64,000 nucleotides of DNA from Fontibacterium universale (GCA_965236175.1 CBDEAT010000002.1:1-64000), one strand, 5' to 3'. Positions 1-8,041 are shown, counted from the first letter of the stretch. Translations and numbers: made by a program. Notes: a model not told the origin generated them from the sequence alone.

Positions 1-413
1 GCATTTACATCTTGTCCTTTTATAAATTTTAAAAATACTTCTTCATCATTCATATTCATGGAGTCAACCCAGATGGCATTAAAGGCCTTATCAACAAAAG
101 ATCTAAAAAAATTATCTTTCTCAGCAACCAATGCTGCTCTCATTAAATTAAGAGTTTTAATGGGAAAGTATCTATTGAATTGATATTTTACTTTATATTT
201 ATCAGCCCAAAGTTTGCAGTCTTTAATTAAATATTTTGCCTTTAGAGGAATAAATGCTGGAGCCGTAATGCCTGCTAATTTATGAAGCCCACCCACAAGC
301 GTTGGCATGTAGTTAACTTTTTCACCAGTTTCTTTTTCAAATTTTTTTATTTGTGTATGAGCGAGATACGAGTAAGGACTTCCAAAATCAAAATAGAAAT
401 CTATTTTCTTCAT
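1..413 (-). CDS. 2-hydroxychromene-2-carboxylate isomerase family protein (partial)
   Basis: The gene starts at 413 and runs off the left edge, so only about 137 N-terminal residues are visible. The protein opens with the hallmark DFYFDFGSPYSYLA of the DsbA-like / GST-kappa fold used by 2-hydroxychromene-2-carboxylate isomerases, which are glutathione-dependent isomerases of aromatic degradation. A helical insert follows (RYFPIKTLNLMRAALVAE). The family is often found outside aromatic pathways as a general thiol/GSH oxidoreductase, so the exact substrate is unknown. The family call is secure, the reaction is not. Confidence 0.85.
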   Translation of the reverse strand, partial: MKKIDFYFDFGSPYSYLAHTQIKKFEKETGEKVNYMPTLVGGLHKLAGITAPAFIPLKAKYLIKDCKLWADKYKVKYQFNRYFPIKTLNLMRAALVAEKDNFFRSFVDKAFNAIWVDSMNMNDEEVFLKFIKGQDVN

Positions 414-454
414 AGTTATTTATAACTCTGAAATAAATTATTAGCTACTAAGAC

Positions 455-949
455 TTAATCAAATAATTTTAATTTTTGAGCAGCTAGAAGTCTCAAGATT
501 AAATAAACACCAAGTCCAATAGGGCCTACAAAATAAGTAAGGACCAAAGGAACTAGTACTATGAATTGAAGAGCTTTATTTTTAGCTGCATCGGTAGCAA
601 TCCAAGCGCCCAGTACAAGATTTGCAGTTAAGAAATGTATCCAAAATAATAATAATACGTTTTTATCGCTTAAGATTTTTTTAAGCTGATCAATCCCCAT
701 GTAGAGTTCAAATGTTTTTCCCTTGTCTAGAATGTTAGAAAATATTCCCTCTGAAGTATTTATATAAATATAAAAAACGTAAAAATAGGTAAAACCTAAT
801 ATTAATGGAACCAGTATACTGTTAATTAAAACTTTAGTTCCATTCCAACCTGGTAAAAAAGCTAAAAGAATCCATAACGGGATAACACCAATGTTTGTGA
901 AATGATAAATCATTTCAAGAGTAAAAAAATCTTTTAAAGTGTTAAGCAT
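455..949 (-). CDS. ABA4-like integral membrane protein
   Basis: A 164-residue protein with about four hydrophobic segments. The C-terminal block LGAWIATDAAKNKAL, followed by YFVGPIGLGVYLILR, is the signature of the ABA4-like family (plant neoxanthin-deficiency ABA4 and its bacterial relatives). The plant protein acts in carotenoid/xanthophyll metabolism; the bacterial role is not established. It lies just upstream of the preceding isomerase-like gene on the same strand (about 40 bp gap) and may be co-transcribed with it. Family membership is judged from the GPxGLxxYxxxR-type ending and total length. Confidence 0.75.
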   Translation of the reverse strand: MLNTLKDFFTLEMIYHFTNIGVIPLWILLAFLPGWNGTKVLINSILVPLILGFTYFYVFYIYINTSEGIFSNILDKGKTFELYMGIDQLKKILSDKNVLLLFWIHFLTANLVLGAWIATDAAKNKALQFIVLVPLVLTYFVGPIGLGVYLILRLLAAQKLKLFD

Positions 950-969
950 GTGTTAGTAACGATTATTAT

Positions 970-1530
970 ATGAGATTCAATAAATCTGCAAAACAATCAA
1001 TAAATAGCAGAGAAGATATTAAAGAGCTGTCTTTAAAATATCTTGATAAATACCAACCATCAAAAAAGGATCTTAGAATTTATTTGTACAGAAAAGTACT
1101 GGATACTGACTATTTAGATAAGGACAAAGAAAGCATTTTAAGAGAAATAGATATGGTTATTGAAAATCTTGAAACCATGGGTGTTATAAACGACACGATT
1201 TATTCTGAGATAAAATCAAAGAATTATTTGAAAAAAGGCTATTCATTAAACAAAATTAGAATGAATTTAGCTCAAAAAGGCATTGATGGAGAATTGTTAA
1301 AAAAAACAATGAACGACATTCAAAAAGATAATGTCGATCCTGATTTTTATGCGGCCATTAGAGTTTGCAGAAGAAGAAGAATAGGACCGTATCGACCTGA
1401 TGCAAATAGAGAAATTTTTTATACAAAAGATACTGGCGTTTTAGCAAGGGCAGGATTTAGTTATTCAACTTCTAAAAATGTATTGGGCTTAAATAAAACA
1501 GAACTTAAGATTTTCGAGAAGAAGATTTAG
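970..1530 (+). CDS. recX: RecX family regulatory protein
   Basis: A 186-residue basic, helical protein with RecX-type three-helix repeats: YLDKYQPSKKDLRIYLYRKV, a middle repeat ending in YSEIKSKNYLKKGYS, and SLNKIRMNLAQKGID. RecX binds RecA filaments and modulates their activity; recA is not in this window. The C-terminus (residues about 125-186) is arginine-rich (RVCRRRRIGPYRP) and less typical. Divergent from the ABA4-like gene, with only 20 bp between starts. Its last 26 bases overlap a small gene on the opposite strand. Confidence 0.8.
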   Translation: MRFNKSAKQSINSREDIKELSLKYLDKYQPSKKDLRIYLYRKVLDTDYLDKDKESILREIDMVIENLETMGVINDTIYSEIKSKNYLKKGYSLNKIRMNLAQKGIDGELLKKTMNDIQKDNVDPDFYAAIRVCRRRRIGPYRPDANREIFYTKDTGVLARAGFSYSTSKNVLGLNKTELKIFEKKI

Positions 1531-1663
1531 ATTTTTTATTGCGTTTTTGAATTATAACCAATTCATTAACTCTGTTCCTTAAAATATTTGTAACAATATA
1601 AAATAAAACAACTCCAAATAATGAAACAGAACTAATAATTATTAAAGCAATATCTGATTTCAT
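1505..1663 (-). CDS. Small single-pass membrane protein (52 aa), unrecognised
   Basis: An open frame of 52 codons begins with ATG at 1663 and ends at TAA 1505-1507. The N-terminal half is one hydrophobic segment (ALIIISSVSLFGVVLFYIV) and the second half is strongly basic (KRNKKSKSSSRKS), as in small inner-membrane proteins with a cytoplasmic tail. It fills a gap that would otherwise be empty and lies directly downstream of the lipoprotein gene on the same strand. No family recognised. The overlap with the recX 3' end and the small size keep confidence moderate. Confidence 0.5.
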   Translation of the reverse strand: MKSDIALIIISSVSLFGVVLFYIVTNILRNRVNELVIIQKRNKKSKSSSRKS

Positions 1664-1674
1664 TAAAAAAAGTC

Positions 1675-1992
1675 TTAATTAGTTAATGAAGCTATTTTTA
1701 TTTTTTTAGAAGAGTTTTGGTTCGCTTTTGCAACTTTGACGATTTTTTTATTTGAAAGATTTTCATCTTTACAAATAGTCATGTCTTTAAGATTAAATTT
1801 ACAATCCTGAGAGGTTGCCATTGACAAAGCATGTTCTGAAACTTTTTTTCCAGTTTCTTTTTCAATACCATAATCTGCTAAAGTCATTATTGCTGATGTT
1901 GGAGTTAGAAAAGATTCAATTAAACTAGCAGACATTAAATTTCCGCATGAATTTAATATAAACGTTAGTAATATAATAAATATAAATCTCAT
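1675..1992 (-). CDS. Small lipoprotein, unrecognised
   Basis: 105 residues with a clear lipoprotein signal: MRFIFIILLTFILNSC, where the Cys follows a hydrophobic stretch and a lipobox-like LNSC. The mature part is small, with a second Cys pair (DCKF, TICK) that could form a disulfide, and a lysine-rich tail. Probably anchored at the outer or inner membrane facing the periplasm. No family recognised, function unknown. Confidence 0.7.
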   Translation of the reverse strand: MRFIFIILLTFILNSCGNLMSASLIESFLTPTSAIMTLADYGIEKETGKKVSEHALSMATSQDCKFNLKDMTICKDENLSNKKIVKVAKANQNSSKKIKIASLTN

Positions 1993-2036
1993 TTTTATAA
2001 TTTAAATCTACCTATGTTCGTGTATTAAGTGAATCA

Positions 2037-2816
2037 TTATTTAAGTAAGTTATTTGATCTTTTCAGTATCATTGCAGGGTTTGCAAAATTTTTTTTACCA
2101 TAAGTTATTTTTCGACCAGTAAATGTAGTTAATATTGCTCCTGCATGTTCAGCAATGGCATGACCAGCAGCTATATCCCATTCTTTAGCTCTTGCTCTCG
2201 CTGCATAAATATCAAACTCGCCAGCAGCTATTAGGCAAAATTTTAATGAACTTGAGCATTTTACAAATTTTGTAACATTATTTTTTTTGTGAATATTTAT
2301 AATAATATCAGAAGGAGTGTGGCTGTTAGATAAAGCCAAGATCTCATTACTTTTTGATAATTTTTTACAATTTAATTTAACTTTAATATTTTTATTAATT
2401 TCATAAGCATCATTTTTACCAAATGAATAAAATAATCTTTTAAGTTTTGGGGCATAGATTACTCCAAGAACAGGTTTTTTATCTAAAATTAAAGCAGCAT
2501 TTAAAGTGTATTCATTTTTGTTTTTTATATATTCACGAGTTCCATCGATTGGATCAATTAACCAGAAATTGTTATAATCAAATTTTTTTATTTCATTAAC
2601 ATTTTCTTCAGAAACTATTTGAATATTTGGAGTTAGATTAGAGATTGTTTCTTGTAAGATTTTATCGACCAACAAGTCACCATTTGTAACAGGGGTGTTA
2701 TCTTCTTTTATAGTAATTTTTAGATTTTTTCCTGAAAGTTTAATACTTTCTTTACCTGCTTCGTAAAAACTTGGAATTAGTTCTTCAGCTATTTTTTTTA
2801 AATTAATTTTTAGCAT
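2037..2816 (-). CDS. cysQ: 3'(2'),5'-bisphosphate nucleotidase CysQ
   Basis: 259 residues of the inositol-monophosphatase superfamily. Metal-binding motifs are present: SEEN at about 69-72, DPIDGTREY at 88-96, and WDIAAGHA near residue 213. The DPIDGTREYI version with the following NEYTLNAALI is typical of CysQ, which hydrolyses PAP to AMP and so recycles the by-product of sulfate and phosphopantetheine transfer. Preceded by, and overlapping 14 bp with, the DUF3553 gene on the same strand, suggesting a two-gene operon. Confidence 0.9.
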   Translation of the reverse strand: MLKINLKKIAEELIPSFYEAGKESIKLSGKNLKITIKEDNTPVTNGDLLVDKILQETISNLTPNIQIVSEENVNEIKKFDYNNFWLIDPIDGTREYIKNKNEYTLNAALILDKKPVLGVIYAPKLKRLFYSFGKNDAYEINKNIKVKLNCKKLSKSNEILALSNSHTPSDIIINIHKKNNVTKFVKCSSSLKFCLIAAGEFDIYAARARAKEWDIAAGHAIAEHAGAILTTFTGRKITYGKKNFANPAMILKRSNNLLK

Positions 2817-2979
2817 TTATTTTTTCGAGCAAAACTTTATCAGCAATAATCGTTTTTTTTCCAGCATTTTCAAAGTTAACAGTTACAATGTTTTTAATAA
2901 TAGATTGTATTTGACCAGTTCCCCATTCTTTATTTTTAGGATTGATGACATAGTCACCTGGTTCGTAATCAAAAATCAT
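2803..2979 (-). CDS. DUF3553 family small protein
   Basis: 58 residues starting at ATG 2979. The sequence contains YEPGDYVINPKNKEWGTGQI and a following FENAGKKTI, the conserved core of DUF3553, a small beta-rich domain widespread in Alphaproteobacteria as a stand-alone protein. Function unknown; the fold resembles CarD/Tudor-like beta barrels (inference). The stop lies 14 bp inside cysQ, which indicates translational coupling. Confidence 0.8.
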   Translation of the reverse strand: MIFDYEPGDYVINPKNKEWGTGQIQSIIKNIVTVNFENAGKKTIIADKVLLEKINAKN

Positions 2980-3031
2980 TTTTTATTTATACTTATTTCT
3001 TTCTATAATGTAAGAGTGTCCAAATATTGGC

Positions 3032-4168
3032 ATGACAACAATACTTAAAACAAAATTAAATAATAATTTATTAGGACTGGACAAGCCACCGAGCGAGACA
3101 AAAGTTGTGGTTGCAATGTCAGGTGGTGTAGATTCATCTGTAGTTGCTGGTTTGATGAAAATGAATGGTTACCAAGTTATTGGCATGACTTTGCAACTTT
3201 ATGATTATGCGCAAATTAATAAAAAACCAGGAACGTGTTGCGCTGGACAAGATATTTATGATGCAAAACGTGTTTCAGAAAAATTAGAAATTGATCATTA
3301 CGTTTTAAATTATGAAAGTAAATTTAAGAATGAAGTTATAGAAAAGTTTGCAGATTCTTACCTAAGAGGAGAAACACCAATTCCATGTGTAAATTGTAAT
3401 CAAACAGTTAAGTTTCGAGATTTATTTGAGTCAGCAAAGAATTTAAAAGCTGACGCGTTAATTACCGGTCATTATGTAAAAAAAATTATAGATAATAATA
3501 TTTCTAAAATGTACAGACCTAAAGATTTAAATCGTGATCAAACTTATTTCTTATTTGCAACAACACAAGAACAATTAAATTATTTACATTTTCCGTTAGG
3601 AGATCTTCCAAAAGAAGAAACTAGAAATATTGCAAAAAAACTCAATCTAGAAGTTGCTGATAAACCTGATAGCCAGGATATTTGCTTTGTACCAGATGGT
3701 AATTATGTTTCTGTCATTGAGCGGTTAAGGCCAGAGGCGCATGAGCCTGGCAACATTGTTGATGTTAGTGGAAACGTTTTAGGAAAGCATGAAGGAATTA
3801 TTAATTTTACTATTGGACAAAGAAAGGGAATAAAAATTTCAGGAGAAATTCCTTATTACGTAATTAAAATTAATGCCAAAACTAAAGAAGTTGTTATTGG
3901 AAAAAAAGAAGAATTAGAAATCAAAAAACTTAAAATTGAAGATATTAATTATCTTTCTGAAAAGCAGAATGATTTTAACGAAAATATATTTGTTAAAGTA
4001 AGATCAACAGGAAAGCTTATAGAGTCAAAGTTAGATGTTAATACGGGAACTGTTACTTTTGAAAAGGGTGAGTTTGGGGTATCCCCAGGTCAGGCATGCG
4101 TATTTTATAAACCCGACCAATTGGGCGTTAGAGTTCTAGGCGGTGGCTGGATAAGAGCTACAGAGTAA
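3032..4168 (+). CDS. mnmA: tRNA-specific 2-thiouridylase MnmA
   Basis: 378 residues. The PP-loop SGGVDSSVVAG (about 30-40) binds ATP. The catalytic cysteines are in PCVNCN (about 118-123) and in QDICFVPDGNY (around residue 220). The C-terminal block GQRKGI followed by the beta-barrel ending SPGQACVFY completes the family architecture. The enzyme makes the 2-thio group of s2U34 in tRNA for Lys, Glu and Gln. Usual length for the family. The 200 bp downstream (4169-4371) hold only A/T-rich sequence with a weak AT-only hairpin and no gene. Confidence 0.97.
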   Translation: MTTILKTKLNNNLLGLDKPPSETKVVVAMSGGVDSSVVAGLMKMNGYQVIGMTLQLYDYAQINKKPGTCCAGQDIYDAKRVSEKLEIDHYVLNYESKFKNEVIEKFADSYLRGETPIPCVNCNQTVKFRDLFESAKNLKADALITGHYVKKIIDNNISKMYRPKDLNRDQTYFLFATTQEQLNYLHFPLGDLPKEETRNIAKKLNLEVADKPDSQDICFVPDGNYVSVIERLRPEAHEPGNIVDVSGNVLGKHEGIINFTIGQRKGIKISGEIPYYVIKINAKTKEVVIGKKEELEIKKLKIEDINYLSEKQNDFNENIFVKVRSTGKLIESKLDVNTGTVTFEKGEFGVSPGQACVFYKPDQLGVRVLGGGWIRATE

Positions 4169-4371
4169 AAGAAATTATTTCTTTTTATTTCTTCTTCTAT
4201 TTCTTCTTATTTTTGAGCCAACTTTTCTTCGGCCTCTATGTTTTTTTGGGTATCCCATTTTTTTATATTAAAAGTTTGTATCTAAATTAATTACCAAAAC
4301 AAAAAGCAAACACAAGTACGTTTTTCAAAATAGAATTTGATTTTTTTCACAGTTATGATTTAACAGCGGAC

Positions 4372-4563
4372 ATGGGGATTTTTAAAGACAATTCAGAAGT
4401 TTTTTACAGATCAGATTTCGATAAGAAAAATAAAGCAGATATTAGAACTTTAGTTCTTGAGAAAAACGCAAGAGATAAACACGATAAAAAAATCCAAAAC
4501 AGAATTGTTGTAGTCTTATTTTTCTGCTTAATTATTGGACTAGCTTTAACTTTAATTAAATAA
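4372..4563 (+). CDS. Small C-tail-anchored membrane protein, unrecognised
   Basis: 63 residues: a charged, lysine- and aspartate-rich N-terminal part (residues 1-43) followed by one C-terminal membrane segment (IVVVLFFCLIIGLALTLI). It lies 24 bp upstream of yjbQ on the same strand and may share its transcript. No family recognised. Codon use matches its neighbours and the frame is cleanly bounded, so it is probably a real gene. Confidence 0.6.
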   Translation: MGIFKDNSEVFYRSDFDKKNKADIRTLVLEKNARDKHDKKIQNRIVVVLFFCLIIGLALTLIK

Positions 4564-4587
4564 TTCTAAATTTCAAATAGCTATCAA

Positions 4588-5013
4588 ATGTTTACTCAAT
4601 CTTTTGAGGAATTGAGCATTAAAACAAACGGCAATAAACTAATTAAAATTACAGAAAAAATATTAAATTTTGTAAATCGTTCTAAGATTTCAAATGGAAT
4701 TTTAAATATTTCAATTTTACATACAAGCGCTTCATTAATAATCCAAGAAAATGCAGATGATGATGTTCAAAAAGATATTCTAAATTTTTACGATAAATTG
4801 GTGCCTATGGATGATGACTTGTATATTCATAACACAGAAGGAAAGGATGATATGCCAGCTCATATCAAATCTACTCTGACTAATAGTAATTTAACTTTGA
4901 GTGTAAAAAATAATAAATTAGTTCTTGGAACTTGGCAGGGGATATATTTGTTTGAACACAGAATTGAACAGCAGATAAGAAAAGTTTTTTTACATATTCT
5001 GGGCGAAAAGTAG
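4588..5013 (+). CDS. yjbQ: YjbQ family protein (UPF0047)
   Basis: 141 residues with all the hallmarks of the YjbQ/UPF0047 family: LHTSASLIIQENAD, HNTEGKDDMPAHIKS and LGTWQGIYLFEHR. The conserved histidines and acidic residues line a metal-containing pocket in solved members. Some members show thiamine-phosphate-synthase-like activity, but the physiological role is unsettled. It sits just upstream of the tRNA-Met gene that hosts the integrated element. Confidence 0.92.
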   Translation: MFTQSFEELSIKTNGNKLIKITEKILNFVNRSKISNGILNISILHTSASLIIQENADDDVQKDILNFYDKLVPMDDDLYIHNTEGKDDMPAHIKSTLTNSNLTLSVKNNKLVLGTWQGIYLFEHRIEQQIRKVFLHILGEK

Positions 5014-5061
5014 TTTTGTAAACTTGCTGGATGTAATGTTTATTGGTAGAAGACCAGTTAT

Positions 5062-5138
5062 GGCGGGGTAGCTCAGTTGGTTAGAGCGCAGGACTCATAA
5101 GCCTGAGGTCGGTGGTTCGATTCCACTTCCCGCTACCA
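5062..5138 (+). tRNA. tRNA-Met (anticodon CAT), host of the integrated element
   Basis: A 77-nt cloverleaf with encoded CCA. The acceptor GGCGGGG (5062-5068) pairs with TCCCGCT, the D-arm is GCTC/GAGC, the anticodon loop is CTCATAA (anticodon CAT), and the T-arm GGTGG pairs with CCACT. It looks like an elongator-Met tRNA. Two oddities: base 31-39 is A-G instead of a pair, and the last T-loop base (5122) is T here, while the chromosomal remnant at the far end of the element has C. The 3' part from the anticodon arm onward is supplied by the element. Confidence 0.93.
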
Positions 5139-5140
5139 AA
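5092..5140 (+). other. attL core (left attachment site)
   Basis: A 49-bp segment from the anticodon arm to just past the CCA of the tRNA-Met gene. It recurs at 14785-14833 with a single difference (T at 5122, C at 14815) and, inverted, at 11768-11816, where it has the T version. Because the internal joined-ends copy shares the T, the strand exchange must lie 5' of 5122, between the anticodon loop and the T loop. Confidence 0.9.
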
Positions 5141-5226
5141 CCTTGCGTTCCTCTTGAGGAACTTCATTTTGGCCACTGCACTATCATCTGCAAGTTAATA
5201 AAAATTAACATCTCAAGCAATCTTTT

Positions 5227-5244
5227 TGTGACACCAGTGTGACA
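5227..5244 (+). promoter_or_regulatory. Paired TGTGACA sites, left arm (putative integrase/Xis arm sites)
   Basis: Two TGTGACA heptamers start at 5227 and 5238, 11 bp apart, so on the same face of the helix. The same pair with the same 11-bp spacing recurs in the right arm at 14707 and 14718. Direct repeats on both arms of an att site are expected for arm-type binding sites of tyrosine integrases or excisionases; the assignment is inferred from position and symmetry. Confidence 0.5.
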
Positions 5245-5338
5245 ACCAAAAATTAACCAGTAAGGGGGGAATTATTTATTTCCTACTATGCGATGGATGT
5301 GTCGGATTTTTTCTTAGGATTATTTTGGCGGGTCAAAA

Positions 5339-6076
5339 CTAATTTGAATACTTATTTAAGACCTTTAATAATAATGGATTATATACCCATTTTTCTCTGT
5401 AAAGTTTTTTAATTAGTGAACGTTCAGTATCTTTTAATTTTAGACGTTCATATAAATCATTTCCAGGTTCATCATAAAATGTTTTCTTTTTATTAAACAA
5501 AGCTTTAACTAAATATTTATCTGCTAATAATATATTTTTTCTAACTCCCTTACCTATTAAATATCTTATTCCAATTTTAAATTGTGAACGTGCTATGTTA
5601 TTCTTTGCCATAATTAATTCATACTTAAATGCTTTTCTAGAATTATAATATTTTTTATTTTTTTTACTCTGATAGATGCTTTCTAACATTGCCATAGAAG
5701 GAATATTATTTAATTTAACAGCCAATTGATAAAATTTAATAGCTTTTCTCATATTTTTTTTTGTACCTTCTCCTGCATAGTACATCCCTCCAACAGCATG
5801 ATATGCATACTTTAATAACGTATGTTTAATTTTAATTGATTTAAGTAAATATTTTAAACTTTTAGAATGATTTATAGGAACGCCCCATCCATGATAATAT
5901 ATAATGCCTAAATTAAAATAAGCTTTACCGTAATTTTTTTCTAATGCTGCTTTCTTCCACCAGTAGAGTGCTTTCTTGTTTTCATGATTTTTATGATACT
6001 CATAAGCTAAATTATGTTGTGCAACTGCACTTCCTTTTTTTGCTTTTTTTTCTAATAGAAGAAATTTGTTATTCAC
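5339..6076 (-). CDS. Sel1-repeat (TPR-like) protein A of the element
   Basis: 245 residues with Sel1-like repeats: AVAQHNLAYEYHKN, KAYFNLGIIYYHGWGVP, AYHAVGGMYYAGEGTKKN and a later SQFKIGIRYLIGKGVRKN. No signal peptide. Sel1 repeats form superhelical protein-binding scaffolds. Paralogous to the gene at 6840-7550 (shared GWGV and LESIY blocks), which points to duplication inside the element. Last gene of a leftward operon (8682 to 5339); its stop lies 10 bp from the end of the left repeat. Function unknown. Confidence 0.8.
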   Translation of the reverse strand: MNNKFLLLEKKAKKGSAVAQHNLAYEYHKNHENKKALYWWKKAALEKNYGKAYFNLGIIYYHGWGVPINHSKSLKYLLKSIKIKHTLLKYAYHAVGGMYYAGEGTKKNMRKAIKFYQLAVKLNNIPSMAMLESIYQSKKNKKYYNSRKAFKYELIMAKNNIARSQFKIGIRYLIGKGVRKNILLADKYLVKALFNKKKTFYDEPGNDLYERLKLKDTERSLIKKLYREKWVYNPLLLKVLNKYSN

Positions 6077-6083
6077 GATTATT

Positions 6084-6839
6084 TTATTTCTTCAATTTTT
6101 TGCTTTTATACTCATCTAACGTATTTATTAAACACTTTGACTGGTGTTCCAAATATTCTTTAATTTCATCATAAACAAGACCAGTGGAATTAATAAATTT
6201 TTCTTGTTCACGTGAAAACTTGTACCAATTATTTTTATAATCTTTGATTTCTTTTCCTTTAACAACTTTTTCTCCATTAAAAAAAAAGTCTAAAGGTGGG
6301 CCTTGATGTAATGTTTGATTATAAATTCTATGACCTAAAGCGCAAGTGCCAATCCGATATTGGTATCTCCATTTAGCATTAATTTGACTTGGCAATATTT
6401 TATTATTTTTGCTTTCATGATTAAATAAACATTTAAAACAAACTATATTTTCATCAAAAAGTTTAATAATTAAAAATTTCATGAAATGGATTTGATTTAT
6501 AATTTGTGATTTGTTGTGAATTTTTTTATCTAATACGTCTATTGTAACTAAATCAGTGTTCTTAACACGGTGGGTGAATTTAACATCCTTGTGTGAATTA
6601 ACATGTTTAAATTCGCTAAAAGTATATGAGGTATCTGTTGATAAATCTGGTTTAAATAAACTAATTTGTAAATAAAATCTTCCCTCTTTGTCTAATAAAT
6701 CATTAGTTTTTTTTATAAAATTTTCTATTAATTCTTTTTCTATAACATCAAACTCACTGTATCTTTTTTTTCTATCATAAACAAAATAAATTATAGAAAA
6801 AAATAAAATTATAATTATAATTAACTCTGTTAAACCCAT
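6084..6839 (-). CDS. N-terminally membrane-anchored protein, unrecognised
   Basis: 251 residues. Residues about 5-21 form a membrane segment (ELIIIIILFFSIIYFVY) followed by a positive DRKKR, giving an N-in-membrane, C-cytoplasmic topology. The soluble part is rich in charged and aromatic residues, with a central CFKCLF pair and a CALGHRIYNQ block that might bind metal (inference). It lies between the two Sel1-repeat genes, with starts and stops nearly abutting (1-7 bp), so the three probably act together. No family recognised. Confidence 0.65.
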   Translation of the reverse strand: MGLTELIIIIILFFSIIYFVYDRKKRYSEFDVIEKELIENFIKKTNDLLDKEGRFYLQISLFKPDLSTDTSYTFSEFKHVNSHKDVKFTHRVKNTDLVTIDVLDKKIHNKSQIINQIHFMKFLIIKLFDENIVCFKCLFNHESKNNKILPSQINAKWRYQYRIGTCALGHRIYNQTLHQGPPLDFFFNGEKVVKGKEIKDYKNNWYKFSREQEKFINSTGLVYDEIKEYLEHQSKCLINTLDEYKSKKLKK

Positions 6840-7550
6840 TTAATTTTTATTTAAATAAATTTTTTTATAAATTTTTCTTAATCTAATTCTATTTTTAGAA
6901 AATAATTTATTTAAAGAATTTCTAGCTACAGTCGTTAATTCTAGACTGTTAACCACTTTTTTATCATCCTTCATGGCTTCTTTAAAATGTTTTAAAAACA
7001 ATTTTTTATCGTTACCTGCTAATAAAGCTAGTTCTGCATGAGCATATGACAAACCAGCATTTGCACATTGCTTAAGGTAAAATATTTTTTTCTTTAAGTT
7101 GTAGTTTTCTTTTTTGCTGTAAATACTTTCGAGTGTAGAAGCTGCATTTATATTGCCCAACTTTGCAGCTTTCTGATAGAAATTTAAACCTTTTATTTTA
7201 TTTCTTTTGACAAAAGTTCCATCAAAATAAGTTTTACCAATTAAAAATAGAGCCAACTCTTTCCATTTAACTTTTTGCTCTGGTGGAAAAATAATTTTTC
7301 TACTAATTACAAGATTAAAATAATAAAGAGCTTTCTTTATATTACGTCTTACTCCCCATCCATTAAAATATAAATTTCCAATATTAAAAAGTGGTCCTAG
7401 ACTTTTATTTTGTTTAGCACTTTTAAGCCACCAACTATGAGCTTTTTTAAATTCTTGAAGTCTATAATAATGATGACCAACATGAAATTGTGCTTCATGG
7501 TCACCCTTATTAGCTTTGTTTAGTAGTGTGAAGTAGTCACTAGTAGCCAT
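6840..7550 (-). CDS. Sel1-repeat (TPR-like) protein B of the element
   Basis: 236 residues with Sel1-like repeats: EAQFHVGHHYYRLQEFKKA, GPLFNIGNLYFNGWGVRRN, LALFLIGKTYFDGTFVKRN and AASTLESIYSKKEN. Cytoplasmic by prediction (no leader). A diverged paralogue of the gene at 5339-6076. The stop abuts the start of the membrane-anchored gene downstream. Sel1 proteins often mediate protein-protein contacts in signalling or toxin/immunity modules; no role can be assigned from sequence alone. Confidence 0.8.
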   Translation of the reverse strand: MATSDYFTLLNKANKGDHEAQFHVGHHYYRLQEFKKAHSWWLKSAKQNKSLGPLFNIGNLYFNGWGVRRNIKKALYYFNLVISRKIIFPPEQKVKWKELALFLIGKTYFDGTFVKRNKIKGLNFYQKAAKLGNINAASTLESIYSKKENYNLKKKIFYLKQCANAGLSYAHAELALLAGNDKKLFLKHFKEAMKDDKKVVNSLELTTVARNSLNKLFSKNRIRLRKIYKKIYLNKN

Positions 7551-7556
7551 ATTTTT

Positions 7557-8027
7557 TTAAATTTTTTCCATCCATACATAAGCACCGCACTCATCTTCTT
7601 TGCCAGGTAATGTAAAATCATCATCACCATCTTTTCTAAAAAAAAATCCAACTTTATTTACCAGAACAAAATTTCCTAAAAATTCATCAAAAGTAACTAC
7701 ATGTCTAAATAAAAAATCATGTTCTATAAATCTGCCTTGAAATCCGGTAAACCAACCATGACGGTATATTCCTTCTTTAGTTTTTTCAGCAAGTTTAAAA
7801 TCTAATTGAGAATATACCCCATGAATTACTTTTGGATGAGTATCTATTGAAGTTAAGATTTTATTCTTTTTATCATACTCAAAATTAAAGGTTTCTTTTA
7901 AATATTGTTTATCTATAAAATTTTTTAATTTATTTTTCCAAGGCTTTGCTTCAATTAAAGTTTTAGGGACTTTTATCCATTCTGGAATTTTTGATTCTTT
8001 TAAATTAATTTTAAATTTAAGTTTCAT
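7557..8027 (-). CDS. Unrecognised cargo protein (156 aa)
   Basis: 156 residues, soluble, rich in Lys and Phe. The second half has an aromatic/acidic run (FFFRKDGDDDFTLPGKEDE) and ends in AYVWMEKI. No motif recognised. It is the third gene of the leftward cargo operon, 6 bp upstream of a Sel1-repeat gene. Base composition resembles the rest of the element (more A+T-rich than the flanking chromosome by eye). Confidence 0.6.
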   Translation of the reverse strand: MKLKFKINLKESKIPEWIKVPKTLIEAKPWKNKLKNFIDKQYLKETFNFEYDKKNKILTSIDTHPKVIHGVYSQLDFKLAEKTKEGIYRHGWFTGFQGRFIEHDFLFRHVVTFDEFLGNFVLVNKVGFFFRKDGDDDFTLPGKEDECGAYVWMEKI

Positions 8028-8041
8028 TTAAATTATAATGG

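Larger units (their letters stand above)
5092..5328 (+). repeat. Left-end inverted repeat (IR-L), outer copy, 237 bp
   Basis: By eye this is a perfect inverted copy of 11580-11816. It consists of the att core plus about 190 bp of the element's left end, including two TGTGACA motifs at 5227-5233 and 5238-5244 and the hairpin-like TTCCTCTTGAGGAA at 5148-5161. Identity ends at 5328, only 10 bp before the stop of the first cargo gene. Bases 5139-5338 hold no protein gene. Confidence 0.9.

Noticed and set aside
4169..4371. Pyrimidine-rich stretch with an AT-only hairpin after mnmA
   Set aside because: All-AT pairing in 70% A+T DNA is expected by chance; no convincing terminator or RNA gene.
5148..5244. 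Repeats in the left arm considered as a CRISPR-like array
   Set aside because: Only two short heptamers and a small palindrome, with no spacers of constant length and no cas genes.
5944..6174. 76-codon plus-strand frame across two cargo genes
   Set aside because: Antisense to a Sel1-repeat gene and the membrane-anchored gene; Phe/Leu-rich shadow with no start signal.
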